The notes under the pieces are model-generated. The model saw only the letters and a program-made list of their open reading frames with translations. It did not search any database and was not told where the DNA came from. DNA of 64,000 bases from Euglena gracilis. Its lineage: Eukaryota; Euglenida; Euglenophyceae; Euglenales. Location: the NCBI GenBank assembly GCA_039621445.1, contig CP154954.1, positions 67,986,714 to 68,050,713 on the forward strand, read 5' to 3'. Below, piece by piece: positions 28,351 through 40,243 of this stretch; the first letter of the stretch is position 1; each line of letters starts with the position of its first letter. The translations under genes were made by a program, and so were the position numbers.

Positions 28351-29928
28351 AATACACCAGCACAGCGGAAACACGCGGACCAGCACAGCGGAAAACACAG
28401 CAAGATTGCAAGAAGAATCACAACTGGAAGAACCATAAACAAAGAACAGCAAACAGGGGTGGATGTGTCGCTTTTTATAAAAAATGCTACTCTGGTGGGT
28501 TTTGAGCAATGTAGTTTTTTTCATGAACACTTTGCTCCCGATCATTTTGCCTCACCCCAGCAGCAATACTGCAGTATGCTGTCATACAGCTGTAATAACA
28601 CAATAAAACTATACAGCCGCAATAAATTTGCCACATGAATAGAACGGAGACAATTTCTCGTGGAAGACCAAAACATAAATGTAATCACAAAATGCAAAAC
28701 GATAAATTGCTGATTGGACTGGTGTTTTTTGTTTGGGGGAGGGGGGCTGACACCCACCGCAAAAAACCATTTATGGACCATTCGTCACCCCCCCCCAAAA
28801 CATGAATTATGTGAAACCTCCCCCTGCATTTCCCAACCTCGTATTCTAGCCTTATGAGCGTAGACATAATTGTGGACGGGGTTTGTTCAACCAGGGTGAG
28901 CCAACTTTGGAATGAACACACTGAATATTCTCTGGCATTGCCTGGGAAGAAATTGTCATTTACACAGGGGCGCCAGAACAATTTTTTGTTGGGGGAGTGG
29001 GCGAGCATTCCAAAGGTGATAGGCCGCATCCTCTTTTTGAGGCCAAAGGGAGGCGAGATAGTAAATTGAGATAGGCGAGATAATAAATGATACTTTGTGA
29101 AGAAAAAAAAAAGTGATAACCCACAAATTTTCACAATTTGCTGCCAGATCGGTAACTCCCCTTGCAAACGGTGGCAGAGTCTTGCACACCACCAAGTTGG
29201 GACGGCGACTCCGCATTGATGTCTTGTTCCTCCGGAAGCGGCTCCAAAATGCTGTGCGACAGCGCGGGAATATGTGTGCTATGATGAGTGCCAGTGCACT
29301 CTGCTGGGTAAAGGAACACCCCTTGCTTTCTCTGATAAAAAAACATCTGGGGACATTCTTGGATGCCTGAGGGACTATTGATTTCCATACCAAGAACTCG
29401 GGCGTCGAAGATCCAATCAACGTGACACAAAAAAGTTGTTGGGAGAAACAAGAATAACAAGGACAAAGGGGGAAGCCATATAAAATATGAAGCCCTGACC
29501 CCCCAAAATAAAATTCAAATGCCCCCCACCTGAGCCCATGGACCACAGGTTCACTTTCCCTGGGGGACACCTTTCGCTGGCCCAAACCCACCCACATGTT
29601 TGCTTTAAAACCCGCCTTCCCATGCGGGGTGGGAGTTTCCCAACACCCGGCTGCACGATTAAAATTCTCTGGCCTTGCCTTCAGCTGGGCCAGACAGACC
29701 AAAGCAGGGGTCTGTCTTTTTTAAGGACCCTGGTGGGTGGGTCCCGTGGGACGGCTGGAAAAAGGTGCTGAAAAAAATATTTGGTCACTGGTCCTCAGGG
29801 CAAGGGTTTGTGAAAATACAACCCACCTAAGGTTGGGCTTGTCTGTGTTCCCACCAACCACCTTGAACCAGTCCATTTCATTTCATCGTGTCGCAGACAG
29901 GTGGGTGATTCAATACTCTAGGTATTGA

Positions 29929-30374
29929 GCGGGGGGGGGGGAATGCAACTTGGCCCTTCAAATTATGCAAGTCAAAAAAATGCAAAAAAATGCAAAAATG
30001 CAAAAAAATGCAACTTACATGAAAACCTTGAGAAAAAGCTGGAATATGACAGAGCTTTGCGGCCTAAAATCAAAAAAATTTCCAGGGCAAAAAAATATTA
30101 TATGCAAAAAAAAACGCAAAAAAATGCAAAAAAAATCCAAACATATGCCAACCAACTACAAAAAATTTTTCAAGGGCAAAATATTTTATGTACAAAATGC
30201 AAAAAAATGCAAAAAAATCCAAACATATGGCAACCAACTACAAAAAATTTTTCCAGGGCAAAATATTTTATGCAAAAAAATGCAAAAAAAAATGCAAAAA
30301 AAATGCAAATTTTGGGAAAACCTGATTATGCAAAAAAATGCAAATTATGCAAGTTGCATTCCCCCCCCCCCCTG
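29929..30374. mobile_element. 446-bp non-autonomous hAT-like element
   Basis: The right end is the inverted form of caggggggggggggaatgca, and the left end has gcggggggggggaatgcaac. tattga lies on both sides (29923-29928 and 30375-30380), a shortened duplicate if the original was 8 bp. The interior is A-rich atgcaaaaaa repeats and two copies of an about 85-bp unit (accaactacaaaaaattttt). The CAGGGG end and A-rich subterminal repeats parallel the hAT element at 51793-52793. Confidence 0.65.
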
Positions 30375-30951
30375 TATTGAATCTATTCCCTGGCCAAACT
30401 CCTTGTCAAACCATTCTCCGACCTAATTTTATTGTAGCTTTCCCTTTTTGGAGAATTTTCAGAATTCAATGGAATAAGCGCTGAACAACTGGAAAAATAA
30501 GCGGAAAATATGCGGTTTTCCCAAAAACATGTCAATGGCCAAGATGGCCAGAATGTGACCAAAAATGACCAAAATACCCAGAAATGGCTGGATGTCGCAA
30601 AAATTATGCAAAATGGGCCCAAAATTGTGTGAAAGGGCCCGAAATGGCCAGAAAATTGAGTTGGGCCATGCGGGAATATGAAATGAATAGAACAATTCCC
30701 CGCCTTGACCAGACTGCCGAAAAAAAAAATTGTGTCAAAAATATGCAGAAATGAGCAAATATGTTTCAAAAAACTCCTGCAAAACCTCAAAATAAGCGCA
30801 AATCAGCGGAAAATATGCTAGATAAATCCTTGTTGGCCGAACAAGGCAAAACAAGTGCTAAATGTGCGAAATAAAACGCTCCGCATATCTCCCTCCTGCC
30901 CGTGGGCCATTGCCTTTCAAACTGGTCCAAAAGGTAAAGAATGGCGCGTAC

Positions 30952-31037
30952 CTCTCAAAGCAGATGGTGCACGTGGTCCGGTCCATTTGCTCTGGGCTCA
31001 GGCAGGTCAGCAATGAATCGATCTCCTGGGATGGATC
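30952..31037 (-). CDS. TRPC4AP-like gene, exon E8
   Basis: 86 bp, phase 0 at the start and 2 nt carried at the end: DPSQEIDSLLTCLSPEQMDR, then TTCTICFE(R). The acceptor is ctcaccctccgcag before 31037 and the donor gtacgc follows 30952. CTICFE looks like the start of a RING finger, but after splicing it continues into MIRNLMAEIT of E9, so no RING is formed. Confidence 0.6.
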
Positions 31038-31066
31038 CTGCGGAGGGTGAGGAGCAGGCAGCGCAG

Positions 31067-32341
31067 GGCATACAATTCTTCCCCGACGCCGGGGGTGGGT
31101 GGGGGGGGGGGGGGTCACTCTTCAAAAAAGGGGCTCACTTTTTTTTTTGGAAATCAGTCAGTCAGCGCTCTGGAATCCAAAAGAAATTTGACCACAAACG
31201 TGGGAAGAAAACCAAAATTTTTCAGGCACTTTGACGCCAAGTCACTCACTTTCAGAAGATTTCTTTAGGACCCCCTGGGGGGTCCAGCCTCCGGCTGGCA
31301 AAAAGGCTGCTGGCTGGAAATGAGCTGCTGGCTGGACCCCCCTGGGGGGTGGGGGGGGGAGGGGGGGTCAGGCTTCTTTTGAAGACCCCCGGGGGGAGGG
31401 GGGGGGGGGGGGCCCCCCCCCCCCCCACCCGGGTGGGGGCGCGCCCCCCGGGGGGGGGGGGGGGGTCCGGGGACCCCCCCAAAATCGGGCCCGTTAAAGG
31501 CAATTTTCAAAAATTTTCGGCGCTTCGCGCCGAAAAGGTATACCCAGCGCCTCCGGCGCGGGACCCCCCCCCCCCGGGGGGGGGGGTCCGGCCCCGACCC
31601 CCCCACCCACCCCCCCTCCCCCCCGGGGGGGGGGTCAGGTGACTTAAAAAGAAGCGTGGGGGGCGTCCGGCGCTGGAGGGGGCTGGGCTGGACTGGGTCG
31701 ACGAAAAACAAAATTTTCCAAAAAAAAAACGTTGCCACTTTCGACATTTTGATGGATGGAGCTAGATCAAGGCTGGGGGGCTGTGATGGAGAAAGCTGTG
31801 ATGAAGGGAAAAAAATGCATGGACAGGTGAGCTGGGCAGCCCAGTTGGCTGGCCAGCCTGCGGCCGGCTGGCCCGGCCTCTGGCCAGGCTGGACCCAACT
31901 TTACTTCACTCGCCCCCCCCCCCCCCCGGGGGGCGCCCCGCCCGAATTTGGACTGCTGGCTGGATTTGAGCTGCTGGCTGGCTGGACCCCCCCCCCCGGG
32001 GGGTAGGGTACCCTCCGGCTTAAAGAATCCCCTGGTCACTTTAGTGGCCTTTTTGGTGACCCACCCGGGGGGGCTTCGATATAAGGGCAGGTGGGGGGGT
32101 CGGACCCCTCTGGTTCGGGTGGGGGGGCTCCCACCTGGTTTTTCAGCCTGGCGCTTCGCGCTTTGACGGCAAAAATTTGACCTGGCAGGGTCGGTCCGGA
32201 CCCCCCTTCAGTTCAGGAGGGGGGCCTCCTTATATCGAACCCTGGGAGAGGGTCTGGGCAAAAAACCAGCCAGTCATTCTGAAAAAACCAGGCATCCCCC
32301 CAGCGGGGGGAGTTGGTCAGTGACTAAATGATTGTATGGTG
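31067..32341. mobile_element. Composite CATACAAT-family region
   Basis: A left end catacaattcttccccgac at 31067 with following tcactc/ccagtcagtc blocks, and a right end agtgactaaatgattgtatg up to 32341, match the family at 25664 and 58252. The 1.27 kb between holds inserted CTGGCTGGACCCCC repeats and long C/G runs. No matching flanking duplication is found, so two separate partial copies are also possible. Confidence 0.4.
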
Positions 32342-32577
32342 TGGGGTGACTTCAACAGTATCCAGTGGCTGCCATTTTTTTTTGGCTGGCACAAGAGGAT
32401 GCTAAACGTCGGCAAAAAAAAGCATCCAAATCAGATCACATCCAACAATATATTATGAACACTATTCATAATAAAATAAAAAACATTTATAAATGTACTA
32501 AATATATATGGAATAATAAATATAAATGTATTTATAATATTTATGTTTGTAAACAAACATTTATAATTATGATCATC

Positions 32578-32635
32578 TATGTATGTATGCATGTATGCAT
32601 GTATGTATGTATGTATGTATGTATGTATGTATGTA

Positions 32636-32666
<31 letters not shown>

Positions 32667-32815
32667 CTGTCTGTCCGTCTGTCTGTGTGTCTGTCTGTCT
32701 GTCTGCCTGTCTGCTTGCCTGTCTGTGTGTGTACGTATGTACGTACGTATACACACATGCGTACACATACATACGTACACGTACGTACACACATACGTAC
32801 GTGCATGCATGTATA
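32578..32815 (+). repeat. (GTAT)n/(GTCT)n microsatellite block
   Basis: gtatgtat repeats pass into gtctgtct and then acgtacgtac-type sequence. It ends at tatatggcagctgcc, a phrase that also borders the microsatellites at 35750-36195 and 36950. Confidence 0.9.
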
Positions 32816-32878
32816 TGGCAGCTGCCTTCTTCTTAACCGAGTGGAGGGCACAGGGGGCCATCACTTTCTGGATTTTTC

Positions 32879-34315
32879 TCAGACGGCCGGGAATGCACTT
32901 TTCTTGTTGAGTCACAAAAATTCTGGCAGTTTTTCGTGAAAATGCGCATCCGCGCATTCCGGAAGCGGAGTGCGCGGGTGCGTATTCTGGATGGTTGTGT
33001 GCCTCTTCCAGACTGGGTGTAAACACCACAAAAATGAGCTGTTTGGATGTTACACAACCACAGGGACCACCCCTTTGTTTACTGGTTCAACCACTGCTGT
33101 TTACGTTTCCCAACCATTTCGGCACAGTGCGTGGCTGGACAGACACTTGGCACACCCCACACGACATGCGGAACACGGGCGACGCAGGCCAACCCGGACC
33201 TGGGTGTGCCACCGTGTGTTCAACGATGTGTGCTGATGGCTCCTGGGGGCAGGGCCTGGCGAACCCGGGATGAGCATAGGAAGGAACTCCTTGCAGCCAT
33301 GGAAACACAGCCCTCCCAAGGTCAAAACAATAGGGGTGTCACTGAGTGTCAAGGCCGAAGAATGTGCACCTGCGCATTTTTGGAAACACAAAAGATGCAA
33401 CCTCGGAGAGGAGCCATTGTATATCGTTTGGAGGGCTGTTCTGGAGGGTGTAGTCTGTGGCAGAAAGGGTTGAAATGGGGCTCCGCTCCGTAGCTTTCAA
33501 AACAAATGACACACAGGAAATGAGCGCAAGCCAGCCCCCCCCCCATACCAAACACCCCATCCCAAAGGGCAGACCTAAACACAGGTGGTCGCACGTGGTG
33601 ATGTACCGTGGTGCCTATGAGAAGGCACATGCAGAGCGGATGGCGTGTGCCACTGGAGGGATGCTGTGCCTGCATGTGTCGCGGAGGGGTGCAGTGCACC
33701 GTGCGGTATGGCAAACAGCAGGCAGCCTGAAGAGGGTAACGAGCCCTCTCCCACAGACATGTGGTGTGGATTTAAACACCCCACACCACTCTCACGCACA
33801 CACCAAACGTTGGCTAGCGCCCCCTCGTGAGCTGCTTCCAACGCAGGGCACAGAACCTCCCGTCCACTCTAACTGTAGAGATCACAAATGCCCCCTTCCC
33901 ACAACCACCCCCGGGAGCCACAATAACTGTCCAAAACTTCAGGAAAAGACCGGGACGGGGAGGGGGGTGAATGCGCACCTGCGCATTCACTGGGCACCAC
34001 AAAACAGGGGGGACAGCGACAGGTACAACAGCTTCACCTGACCAGGGTTCGTCCTCGTAAAACAGCGTTTCAGCGGCAGACGGGGTTCTTCCCCCCGGTC
34101 AGTGGAGGTGGTAAACCGTCATTTTCAAAACGAAAAAAGTCGGTTTACCCAAAAAAAAACACGGGGGTCGAAGGTAGTGGACCCATTTTGGTACCACGGG
34201 TTCCAACTGATGGGTGTGCCGCCCTGTCAAGTGATGGCAACACAGTTGGTCAAAAAAGAATGTGCAGGTGCGCAAAAAGCCACCAAAAATGAAAAGTGCA
34301 TTCCCGGCCGTCTGA
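32879..34315. mobile_element. 1.44-kb inverted-repeat element, probably hAT-like
   Basis: The left end tcagacggccgggaatgcac (continuing ttttc) is the exact inverse of the right end finishing at 34315. Flanks gatttttc (32871-32878) and tatttttc (34316-34323) match at 7 of 8 positions, as expected for an aged 8-bp duplication. Inside, tgcgcacctgcgcatt-type palindromic phrases recur near 32940, 33365 and 33970. Open frames inside (for example the plus strand at about 33600-34040) have no recognised transposase domain. Confidence 0.65.
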
Positions 34316-34563
34316 TATTTTTCGTCCTGTTTACCCCAGGAACCGTGCCATTGCCCATTGTACATATTGTACAATAATTATACAATAAACATTATTCTTA
34401 TCATCATCATCATCATTACAAATAAAGTAATATTTGAGGCTATCGATGACCCTCATATGGCAAGGACTAGACTGGTGTTCACTGGCAGAAAACACTCCAT
34501 TTTTGGAGGTGGGGGAACAAAGCAAATTCTTCGAGACCATTGGGAGGGAAATGCAATGACGAC

Positions 34564-34653
34564 CTTGGCTCTCATGCGGTTCACAATTTCCTTCGCACGC
34601 TGAATGCGCTCCACGAACACGGAGTACGGCTCCCAAAATTCGGAACGGTGGGT
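34564..34653 (-). CDS. TRPC4AP-like gene, exon E7
   Basis: 90 bp, 30 codons, phase 0 at both ends: THRSEFWEPYSVFVERIQRA, then KEIVNRMRAK. The donor gtcgtc follows 34564. The acceptor (aaggcagag) is the least typical of the series, so the 5' boundary may be off by a codon or so. The FW-EPY-x2-FVERI helix has the look of the family's middle region. Confidence 0.5.
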
Positions 34654-34914
34654 CTCTGCCTTGGCTTGGCAGGTGGGGCAGCAGCGGAGTCAGCGCCATC
34701 CCACATTTTTACTCCGCCCGGATAATTTTTTACGGTGCAGATTTTGGATTTTCTTCCAAATGAATCAATTCCACTTTGTGCTGAGCTTGAGAATATGGCA
34801 CATACGTTCAGACAAAGCAAGCACACACACACATCAATGTACATCAGGAATAAATACCCACAAAAATTGGCGTCACATGCTGTCTGGCATTAGGCGTTGT
34901 ATTAATGTGTTTGG

Positions 34915-35143
<229 letters not shown>

Positions 35144-35414
35144 GCAACTTGCCAGGGGGGGGAGGGTGTGCAAATTGAATGGAGACAAATACCGGCTGTC
35201 ATTCACTTGGCTGATTTTGAGTGCACATCAAGGCACAAATGGGCGCATCGAAATAGGAAATCCACCCCAATCAAAAATGTGATGTACCCGAATCCTGTGA
35301 CTTTCAAAAAAAAGTCAGGCCACTCAAGGATGGCGCAGCCAAAAAAAAACAATTCAAATGGGGGCGTGGCCGGGGAATGAGCAACGAGCTGCATGTAGGC
35401 TGGAGGGAGAGGAC

Positions 35415-35504
35415 TGTCAGCACAAGGCCGCGGACAAACAGGTTTGAGTGAAAAGGCCGTGCACAGACGACGGTGACCAGCCCATTGTAGACCTTCTCGT
35501 CCGC
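35415..35504 (-). CDS. TRPC4AP-like gene, exon E6
   Basis: 90 bp, 30 codons, phase 0: ADEKVYNGLVTVVCARPFHS, then NLFVRGLVLT. The acceptor taatcttttccctcag lies before 35504. The donor gtcctc is weak and was chosen because it keeps phase. SNLFVRGLVLT matches the family's LVDSN-x-FIR-x-L-x-LS segment, which follows the KFN segment of E5 as expected. Confidence 0.65.
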
Positions 35505-35739
35505 CTGAGGGAAAAGATTAAGCTACAGGGATTGGTGCATATTCGTGTTTAGGGGGTCAGATTCTTGTCCGAAGTTATCCGTAGCTATCCGCAGTTGCAA
35601 AATGCCTATATTGACTGGGCCAACCATCCAAAGAAGGTTGAAATAAAGTAGACAGAGCGAGTGTAGAAAACCTCAAAAAACATCCAAATACCACGATCAA
35701 AAGGCAAATGGCGCGCATCCAATATTCAGAGAGAGAGAG

Positions 35740-35927
35740 ATAGCTGCCACATATATAGCTATATATATATATATATAGCTATATATATATATATATATAT
35801 ATATATAGCTGCCATATATATATATATATATGTATGTATGTATATGTATATGTATATGTATGTGTATATGTATATGTACATGTACATGTACATGTACATG
35901 TACATGTACATGTACATGTACATGTAC

Positions 35928-35961
<34 letters not shown>

Positions 35962-36079
35962 CTATATACACACACATATGTATATATACATATGTCTATC
36001 TATATCTATATCTATATCCATATCTATGTCTATATCTATATCTATATCAATATCTATATCTATATCTATACATATAGAT

Positions 36080-36157
<78 letters not shown>

Positions 36158-36193
36158 GGATAGATAGATAGACAGATAGATAGATAGATAGAT
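35740..36193. repeat. (AT)n, (GTACAT)n and (GATA)n microsatellites
   Basis: tatata runs at 35750-35830, tgtacatgtacatg at 35875-35930, ctatat at 35995-36070 and (gata)n at 36075-36190. The phrase agctgcca(c)atatata near 35750 and 35808 resembles the ends of the flanking elements. Confidence 0.95.
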
Positions 36194-36668
36194 ATATGGC
36201 AGCCTCCCACTATACGGCCCGCGGGTCGTTAAGTGGGATCAGGGGGGGGGGGGCGTATGGTGGGACCTGGGTCCAACATTCGAAGAAAGTCGGGGTTACT
36301 GGGTTGGGATAAGGTTAAGGTCCGGCCGTAGGGCACCCATTTTTGAGAAGTTAGGGTAAAGTTAGGCCGCATTCCGGACGAATTTACCCCGATTTTAGGC
36401 CGAATTCGGGTATTTTTTTTGGTCAGAATGCGTTTTCAAAAATCTTCCAAAATGGGGACCTAACTTCTGGCCTAACTTGGTCCCTCAAATTGGCGGATTT
36501 TTGGCCCGCCAATCCTAACCCTAACCCTATTCCTAAAATTATGCGGGAACCCTCCCCGAATCCACCGGGGGTTGCCCAGAATCGGCGCTTTCCCGGCGCC
36601 GCGGGACCAAAAATTCCAAAAGTGGGACCCCCCTGATCCCACTTAACAACCCGCGGGCTGTATAATGG
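36194..36668. mobile_element. 475-bp inverted-repeat element in microsatellite DNA
   Basis: The left terminus ccactatacggcccgcgggt plus cgttaagtgggatcagg is inverted at the right end (cctgatcccacttaacaacc, then cgcgggctgtataatgg). The two arms, about 40 bp each, differ at three or four positions. (GATA)n lies on its left and (GT)n/(TATACA)n on its right. The centre contains aatcctaaccctaaccctat, a telomere-like phrase. Non-coding. Confidence 0.8.
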
Positions 36669-36760
36669 CCGCGCGTGTGTGTGTGTGTGTGTATACATAC
36701 ATACATATATATACACACATACATATATATACATACATATATATACATATACATATATAT

Positions 36761-36951
36761 ACGGGGGGGGAGGCGGATAGTGGGATCAGGGGGTTCCAAA
36801 ACCAAAAAAAATTGTGTTAATGATGGGTTAGGGTTACGACTTCGGGTTAGGGTTAGACTAACTTGTACATTAGTGATAGGTCTACAAGTTAGGCCTGAAA
36901 TTAGGCCGAAATCGGGGGGGGGGAGGGGTGGATAATGGGAGGCTGCCATAT
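36761..36951. mobile_element. Related inverted-repeat element, partial
   Basis: Begins ggaggcggatagtgggatca and ends ggataatgggaggctgccat. That end is the inverse of atggcagcctcccactat at the left edge of 36194. gggttagggttacgacttcg lies inside. It may be the other end of one larger element, with the microsatellite 36669-36760 between. Confidence 0.6.
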
Positions 36952-37189
36952 GTGTGTGTGTGTGTGTGGCCATAGGTTATAGAGAGAGGGACCTACCAAT
37001 TTTTTACCAATTTTTTTATTTCTTTTTGTCCCAGAATTCCATTCCCCCCTTTTCTAAGGGTGCTGAATTCAAAAAACGACCTTTCATCCCGATTTGGAAT
37101 GCTAAAGCATGACTTTCCACCATTCCCCCCCCCCCCAGTTATCATGGCGTATCCCCAGGTCGACACAAAATACCCGCCCCCCTCCCCCT

Positions 37190-37530
37190 GTCATACGACC
37201 GGGTTCCTGGAACCTGTGACCAGGGGGTTGGTCGTAACACCCCCATAACCTGCAACCTGTGACCGGGGGGTGGTCGTAAATGAGGGGACGGTCGCGGAGA
37301 AGGTGGTGTTAACCACCTCATGGGTGGCACATCTCCAGCGGCAAAGTACAACGAAAAGCAGAAAAACTTAAAATGGAGGTTGCCCAAACAATGGCACCGG
37401 TAGGGAACATAGAAATTACCTGCATGAAAAGCAACAACACTTGGATACAATGGCATCATCCATGGAACGTGTTCAAAAAATACAAAAAAAATCGCAACCT
37501 GCAACCTGCGACCAAGGGGGGGTGGTCATA
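37190..37530. repeat. ACCTGCAACCTGCGACC repeat, copy 2
   Basis: Matches 19440-19690: acctgtgaccaggggg, acctgcaacctgtgaccggg plus gtggtcgta, and a third unit at 37496-37530. Confidence 0.65.
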
Positions 37531-37677
37531 ATCACACGCCATTGTTGCTGTTGTTGTCTTTCAGGATTTCTCGAAAAGCAAAAACAACATGAGAGATGTT
37601 CAAGATTCATCAGTGACAACTTGGATGAGCTGAAAATAGTGTGCATTCTGCACCATATCAAAGAGCTGGATGGTTAC

Positions 37678-37794
37678 CGCCAGTGCGAGCTCCAGCTGGT
37701 GCAGCGTATGCGGATTAAACTTGATAATCTCAGCCAACAAGCTGAACTCACTCTCCAGGCGGTTCTCGTTCTTGCACTCCGCGATGACGCGCAC
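37678..37794 (-). CDS. TRPC4AP-like gene, exon E5
   Basis: 117 bp, 39 codons, phase 0 at both ends: VRVIAECKNENRLESEFSLL, then AEIIKFNPHTLHQLELALA. The acceptor cctgctgaaacag lies before 37794 and the donor gtaacc follows 37678. The LL-x-E-(I/L)-(I/V)-KFN motif is among the most typical of the TRPC4AP/DUF3689 family. Confidence 0.7.
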
Positions 37795-39228
37795 CTGTTT
37801 CAGCAGGTGAGATGAGGTATGGTATGCAGCATTGTGGTTGATGACCAAACCCCCCCCCACAAAAGCCATTGGTTCGCTCACCCGGCAGTTGAACAAAACT
37901 CCCTTATTATCTGATGCATCCTCCGCGTTGCTTGCCAGAAACAAAACCTGAAAATTGTGGTCGGAGCATACTGCATTCTCTCGAACCCTGGGATCAGGGG
38001 TCAATAAAAAGGCAGGTGGGGGGTGGATCAGACCCCTCCTCTGGTCCAGCAGGGGGGGGGGGTCGCCCCCCGAACAATGGGTGACCAAATTGGCCAAAGG
38101 CCAAAATTTTCGGTGCCAAGGGCAGGTCCGGATCCCCCCTTCCGGTCCGGGGGGGGGGGGGGGTGTCCTCCAACCCATAAACCCTCCTCATATCAAACCC
38201 TGGGGCCACTCTCTTCGTTTCTAAAACAAAAATTTATTATTATTATTATCATTTCTTTTTATTATTTTATTATTATAGTTATTCTTTTTATAATTATTTA
38301 TTGTTACTTTTTCTGTTTTCAAAATTACTTTCTGAACCAGCAACAACTTCCACCTACCGGGGGGGGGATTGAAGCTAGATAAAATTAGACCCGACAAAAT
38401 TGGAAGCCGAAAAAATTGGTGCCAAACCTGAAAACGGCCCGGAAAAAATTGGCAGGTTTTGTATGCAAGATGACTGGAAAAAGGGTGATTTTCAAAATTT
38501 TGAGGCAGGATTTTCAAAAAAGGCCCGGAAAAATTTGGCAGGATTTCTGTACGCCAATTTTTTCCCAATCAATTTTTTCGGCATCCAATTCCCCCCCCCC
38601 CCGGTACTTCCACCCGCCTGGGGGTGGGTGAATCACGCCACTTGGGGAAATGGCTTAAAATCAACCAATTTTGACTGTTATTTCTCTGGAAATCCGATGC
38701 CTTTTGTGCCAGGCGCCTGCTGTTGTCTGGGAGGGGGGGGTGGCCATCAAGGTCAGGGGAAAAAATTCTTGGGCCATTGTCATGCTTGTGCGTACTGACC
38801 GGGGGGGGGGGGGAGGGGGTACTATAGGAGGGTGGGTGCCTGCCCCTAGCAGGCACACCCCGAGGGGGGTGGGGGTCCAGGGGGGACCCAGAAAATTTTC
38901 ATTGAAAATGGCCTTTTCCAGTCACCTGTGTTGGAGGGGGGTGCCTGCTATGGGCAGGCACCCCCAAAAACCCTACCCCCCCCTTAGTTGCACTAAGGCT
39001 TCTTGTCTATTTATGGTCGGTGCTAACTTCACTTCTGGCCCGGTTGTGTGGTGAGTGGCCAGGAACCCCTCACATCAGGACTCTTTTGCTCCCCCTACCC
39101 CCCCCCCCCCCCCCGGGGGCGGATGGGTATAGGGTGCCTGCCCCTAGCACCACGGGGTAGGCACCTGACTAAGCACAAGCCTGGCCATTGTCCACCCGTC
39201 CCAAAATCAACAGAACCGGGAGGCATAC
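37795..39228. other. Intron 4, repeat-filled
   Basis: Contains G/C-run repeats, an AT-rich patch at 38222-38330 and the third CCTGCCCCTAGCAGGC element at about 38765-39185. No competing gene. Confidence 0.55.
38765..39185. repeat. CCTGCCCCTAGCAGGC dispersed element, copy 3
   Basis: Same order as 17285-17620 (gcctgcccctagcaggcac, ggacccagaaaattttcatt, gtgcctgctatgggcaggca, gactaagcacaagcctgg). Here it is split by about 110 bp of other sequence near 38990-39090. Confidence 0.7.
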
Positions 39229-39334
39229 CAAATGCGGGAGGATCTTGCCCGCCAGGAACTCCTGCTCCTGCTGGCGGTACGCGAAGGCCGTGCCGCGGAT
39301 GAACGCCTCCAGCGCGTACGTCAGCACGTTGTCC
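39229..39334 (-). CDS. TRPC4AP-like gene, exon E4
   Basis: 106 bp (1 nt + 35 codons): DNVLTYALEAFIRGTAFAYR, then QQEQEFLAGKILPHL. The acceptor gaatgccag lies before 39334 and the donor gtatgc follows 39229. L-x3-(L/V)-EAF-(I/L)-RG followed by GLL/KIL-x-HL is the family pattern just upstream of the KFN segment. Confidence 0.7.
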
Positions 39335-40126
39335 CTGGCATTCCCCCTTGGTGGGGCCAGTTTTTACACTGGGACATCCCTGCTCGGTTGCCCAAATCTC
39401 GAACCAGGGGGTTGGCTGTTGGACAGACCTCCTGGGTGCTGAGTGTGGGCCTCAATGGAAGGTGAGGCAGGGGGGGGGCAACCTTAGGGGGGCGATATTT
39501 TTGGGGGATTTGGATGTTGGGTCCAAAATAAGCCAAAAACCTTAAAAACGAGGGACAAGATCACAAGGCCGAACCCCAACAGAGCCAACAAAACCCCCAT
39601 AAAACCTTCAAAAACTCAATTCTTGGCTTTTTTGAGCGCTTTTATCAAAAATTTGCTGTGTTTTTGCACCAATAATTTTTTTTAGCGCTCCCGGGCTGTT
39701 CTAACCCAAACTTTATTTCAGAGGGCCCCCGGGGGAGGGTGGCAGACCGGCTGGGAGCTGCTGGTAGGGGGAAAACGGCTTGCAGGCTGGACCCGGTAGG
39801 GTCCTGGTCAGGGCTGAACGGGAAAGCCTGGTGGGGGGGGTCGATCCCCCCCCACCTGGGAGGTGGGGGAGGTCAACCCCCCACCCAAAGAAAAATTTGG
39901 CACCGCCCAAAAAATTCTCTCGGTGCCGAAGGAAAAATTTCACCGAAAAATCGGCGCCCCCCGAAATACGGAAGGTGGGGGGGTCAGACCCCCCTCACCC
40001 ACCAGCATGGTCGGACACCCCCCACCACCACCCACAGGGTTGTGGGGATTCGGGGACAGCCCTGGTACTGGAGAAAAGAAGCCTGCACAGTGTTTTGTCA
40101 TGGGGGAAACCATCCAAATGAGGGAC
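39335..40126. other. Intron 3
   Basis: G/C-run repeats and unassigned sequence only. Confidence 0.5.
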
Positions 40127-40243
40127 TGGTCTGTGCAGGGGTCCTCCGACTGCTTCACCAGCCGCAACGCCAGCTTCTCTGCCAGTTGCCGCTTGCAGGC
40201 GTGGTGCTGGGAGAGGCTGGTGTCGTGCAGTTCGTAGACGTCC
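40127..40243 (-). CDS. TRPC4AP-like gene, exon E3
   Basis: 117 bp (1 + 38 codons + 2): DVYELHDTSLSQHHACKRQL, then AEKLALRLVKQSEDPCTD(Q). The acceptor cccttggttgcag lies before 40243. The donor gtccct is inferred from phase with E4, and a site 16 bp downstream is possible. It completes the Arg codon begun in E2 (YWDCR-DVYE). Confidence 0.6.

Larger units (their letters stand above)
25294..30951. other. Intron 8 (about 5.7 kb), repeat-filled
   Basis: Apart from the elements listed separately (25664-26366, 27690-28350, 29929-30374), it holds G/C-run repeats with hairpins near 27120-27600. There are coding-like but unassigned stretches at about 28845-28935 (minus, STIMSTLIRLEYEVGK) and 29113-29370 (plus, RVLHTTKLGRRLRIDVLFL). 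Neither has splice sites or family support good enough to call. Confidence 0.45.
31038..34563. other. Intron 7, repeat-filled
   Basis: Contains the CATACAAT composite (31067-32341), a microsatellite block (32578-32815) and an inverted-repeat element (32879-34315), described separately, plus unassigned spacers. Confidence 0.5.
35505..37677. other. Intron 5, microsatellites and inverted-repeat elements
   Basis: Besides the features listed (35740-36951, 37190-37530), the remainder is unassigned. No competing gene is seen. Confidence 0.5.

Noticed and set aside
29113-29370. Plus-strand ORF RVLHTTKLGRRLRID...
   Set aside because: The opposite strand is equally open, no splice sites or known motif support it, and it lies inside an intron of the minus-strand gene.
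30952-31037. RING finger suggested by CTICFE
   Set aside because: The phrase is at the end of exon E8. The in-phase next exon does not supply the remaining Cys/His residues.
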